Of a stretch of 64,000 nt of DNA, positions 63,257 to 64,000 are shown one piece after another (positions within the stretch are counted from its first letter, which is position 1; each line of letters opens with the position of its first letter). The stretch lies in NCBI GenBank assembly GCA_001507425.1, contig LMAJ01000003.1, forward strand, positions 310,001 to 374,000, given 5' to 3'. Source of the DNA: Flavobacteriaceae bacterium CRH. Lineage in GTDB: Bacteria > Bacteroidota > Bacteroidia > Flavobacteriales > Flavobacteriaceae. Made by a program: the position numbers and the translations under genes. The notes under the pieces are model-generated. The model ran no database searches. It was given only the letters and a program-made list of their open reading frames with translations, and was not told where the DNA came from.

Positions 63257-64000
63257 ATGAAAATATTAAAATTTGGAGGTAAATCGTTAGCAAACGGAGA
63301 AGGATTAAACAAAGTAGTTTCAATCATTTCTGATAAAGTAAATCAAGGCGAAAAAATTGCCGTAGTTGTTTCTGCACGCGGAAATGCGACAGATGAATTA
63401 GAAGATATCTTAAGAATCGCTGCTAAAAACGGAAATTATAAACCGCTATTAGAAAGCTTCAAAGCCTATCAGATATCTGATTATCCAAAGGTTGATTTAT
63501 CAGAAGAGTTCCATATTTTAGATAAACTATTTGAAGGTGTAAGCTTAATTGGAGATTACAGCAATAAAATCAAAGATCAGATTTTGTCTAAAGGAGAATT
63601 AATTTCGGCTAAATTATTGACTTCGATTTTGATCGAAAAAGGTATTCCTGCTAATTTTGTTGACACAAGAGAATTGCTAAAAACCGATTCTAAATTTGGT
63701 GATGCTCAGCCTTTAGAACAGCTTTCTAAGAAAAACGTAATCAATTATTTTAAACTTCATAACGGTGACACGGTAAATATCGTAACAGGTTTTATCGGTT
63801 CAAACAACAATAACGACACTACAACTTTAGGAAGAAACGGAAGTAATTATACCGCATCGTTAATTGCTAATTATTTAGATGCCGAAGAACTTCAAAACTT
63901 TACGCACGTAGACGGAATTTACACAGCAAATCCTGATTTAGTTGCTGATGCTAAAAAAATCGAATATTTGTCGTTTAATGAAGCAAACGAATTAGCGAAT
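63257..64000 (+). CDS. thrA: Aspartate kinase (probably bifunctional ThrA), N-terminal part
   Basis: First 248 codons visible, cut by the window end. N-terminal KFGGKSLANGEGL is the ATP-binding motif of aspartate kinases; AVVVSARGNATDELEDIL, SKGELISAKLL, VTGFIGSNNNNDTTTLGRNGSNYTASL and HVDGIYTANPDLV continue the kinase fold. In Flavobacteria this frame normally continues into a homoserine dehydrogenase domain; that part lies outside. Two bases after metX, so in the same riboswitch-controlled transcript. Confidence 0.88.
   Translation, partial: MKILKFGGKSLANGEGLNKVVSIISDKVNQGEKIAVVVSARGNATDELEDILRIAAKNGNYKPLLESFKAYQISDYPKVDLSEEFHILDKLFEGVSLIGDYSNKIKDQILSKGELISAKLLTSILIEKGIPANFVDTRELLKTDSKFGDAQPLEQLSKKNVINYFKLHNGDTVNIVTGFIGSNNNNDTTTLGRNGSNYTASLIANYLDAEELQNFTHVDGIYTANPDLVADAKKIEYLSFNEANELAN

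Noticed and set aside
1..64000. CRISPR arrays, tRNA or rRNA genes, transposases, phage genes
   Set aside because: Looked for spaced direct repeats, cloverleaf-like segments and transposase or integrase motifs; none found.

Overview
The window comes from a low-GC member of the Flavobacteriaceae, very probably Flavobacterium or a close relative. Evidence: Bacteroidota-only families (DUF4249, GLPGLI, HYC_CC_PP, exosortase XrtF and its partner, PorT of the type IX secretion system, lipoprotein TamL, three TonB-type outer-membrane receptors), absence of Shine-Dalgarno sequences, and repeated occurrence of the Bacteroidota -7 promoter element TAnnTTTG just upstream of genes. No rRNA, tRNA, CRISPR array, transposase or prophage gene was seen; this is mostly ordinary chromosome.

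Layout. 1-5.2 kb: minus-strand operon of an unknown exported protein, a TonB receptor, a DUF4249 lipoprotein and the start of an MG2-like protein. 5.7-9.7 kb: pnp, rpsO, a MORN-like protein and a free methionine sulfoxide reductase. 9.8-13.7 kb: xrtF pair, then a metal-type cluster (HYC_CC_PP, TonB receptor, HMA protein). 13.8-22 kb: DedA, the rod-shape operon mreBCD-mrdA-rodA, purH. 22-27.7 kb: ABC permease, XRE regulator, two paralogous lipoproteins, accD, fbaA. 27.8-32.6 kb: tamL, a SpoU-type methyltransferase, porT, ubiE. 33.1-39.5 kb: folA, 2TM protein, CBM48 protein, thyA, bifunctional nuclease, etfAB, pdhB. 39.6-46.3 kb: DUF5686 protein, a broken alkA-type glycosylase, soluble pyrophosphatase and membrane pyrophosphatase. 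46.4-55.9 kb: deoxynucleoside kinase, GLPGLI/receptor pair and unknown envelope proteins.

56-64 kb is the most interesting part: a methionine/SAM region (metK, metY, hom, metX, aspartate kinase). It holds a SAM-I riboswitch before metX and, before metY and metX, four tiny Met-bearing (three of them also Cys-bearing) reading frames, each followed by an intrinsic terminator. In all four, a segment at or next to the leader stop codon is complementary to the 5' arm of the terminator, which is the geometry of classical ribosome-mediated attenuation. Both pairs of leaders are followed by a small unknown protein (61 and 65 aa) that share a C-terminal motif (SLLxxxYSxExExL). metK on the other strand has its own structured leader with a possible 24-residue reading frame ending in the same pentapeptide, AETLL, as one of the others. 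Together this suggests a multi-layer Met/Cys/SAM control system; the attenuation model and the role of the small proteins are inferences.

Other points: a nonsense mutation in the glycosylase gene, a Cys-rich C-terminal extension on the membrane pyrophosphatase, an AccD without its zinc-ribbon cysteines, three stacked terminator-like hairpins in a gene-free gap near 33 kb, several inverted-repeat elements, and two genes whose predicted transcription start falls on the start codon.
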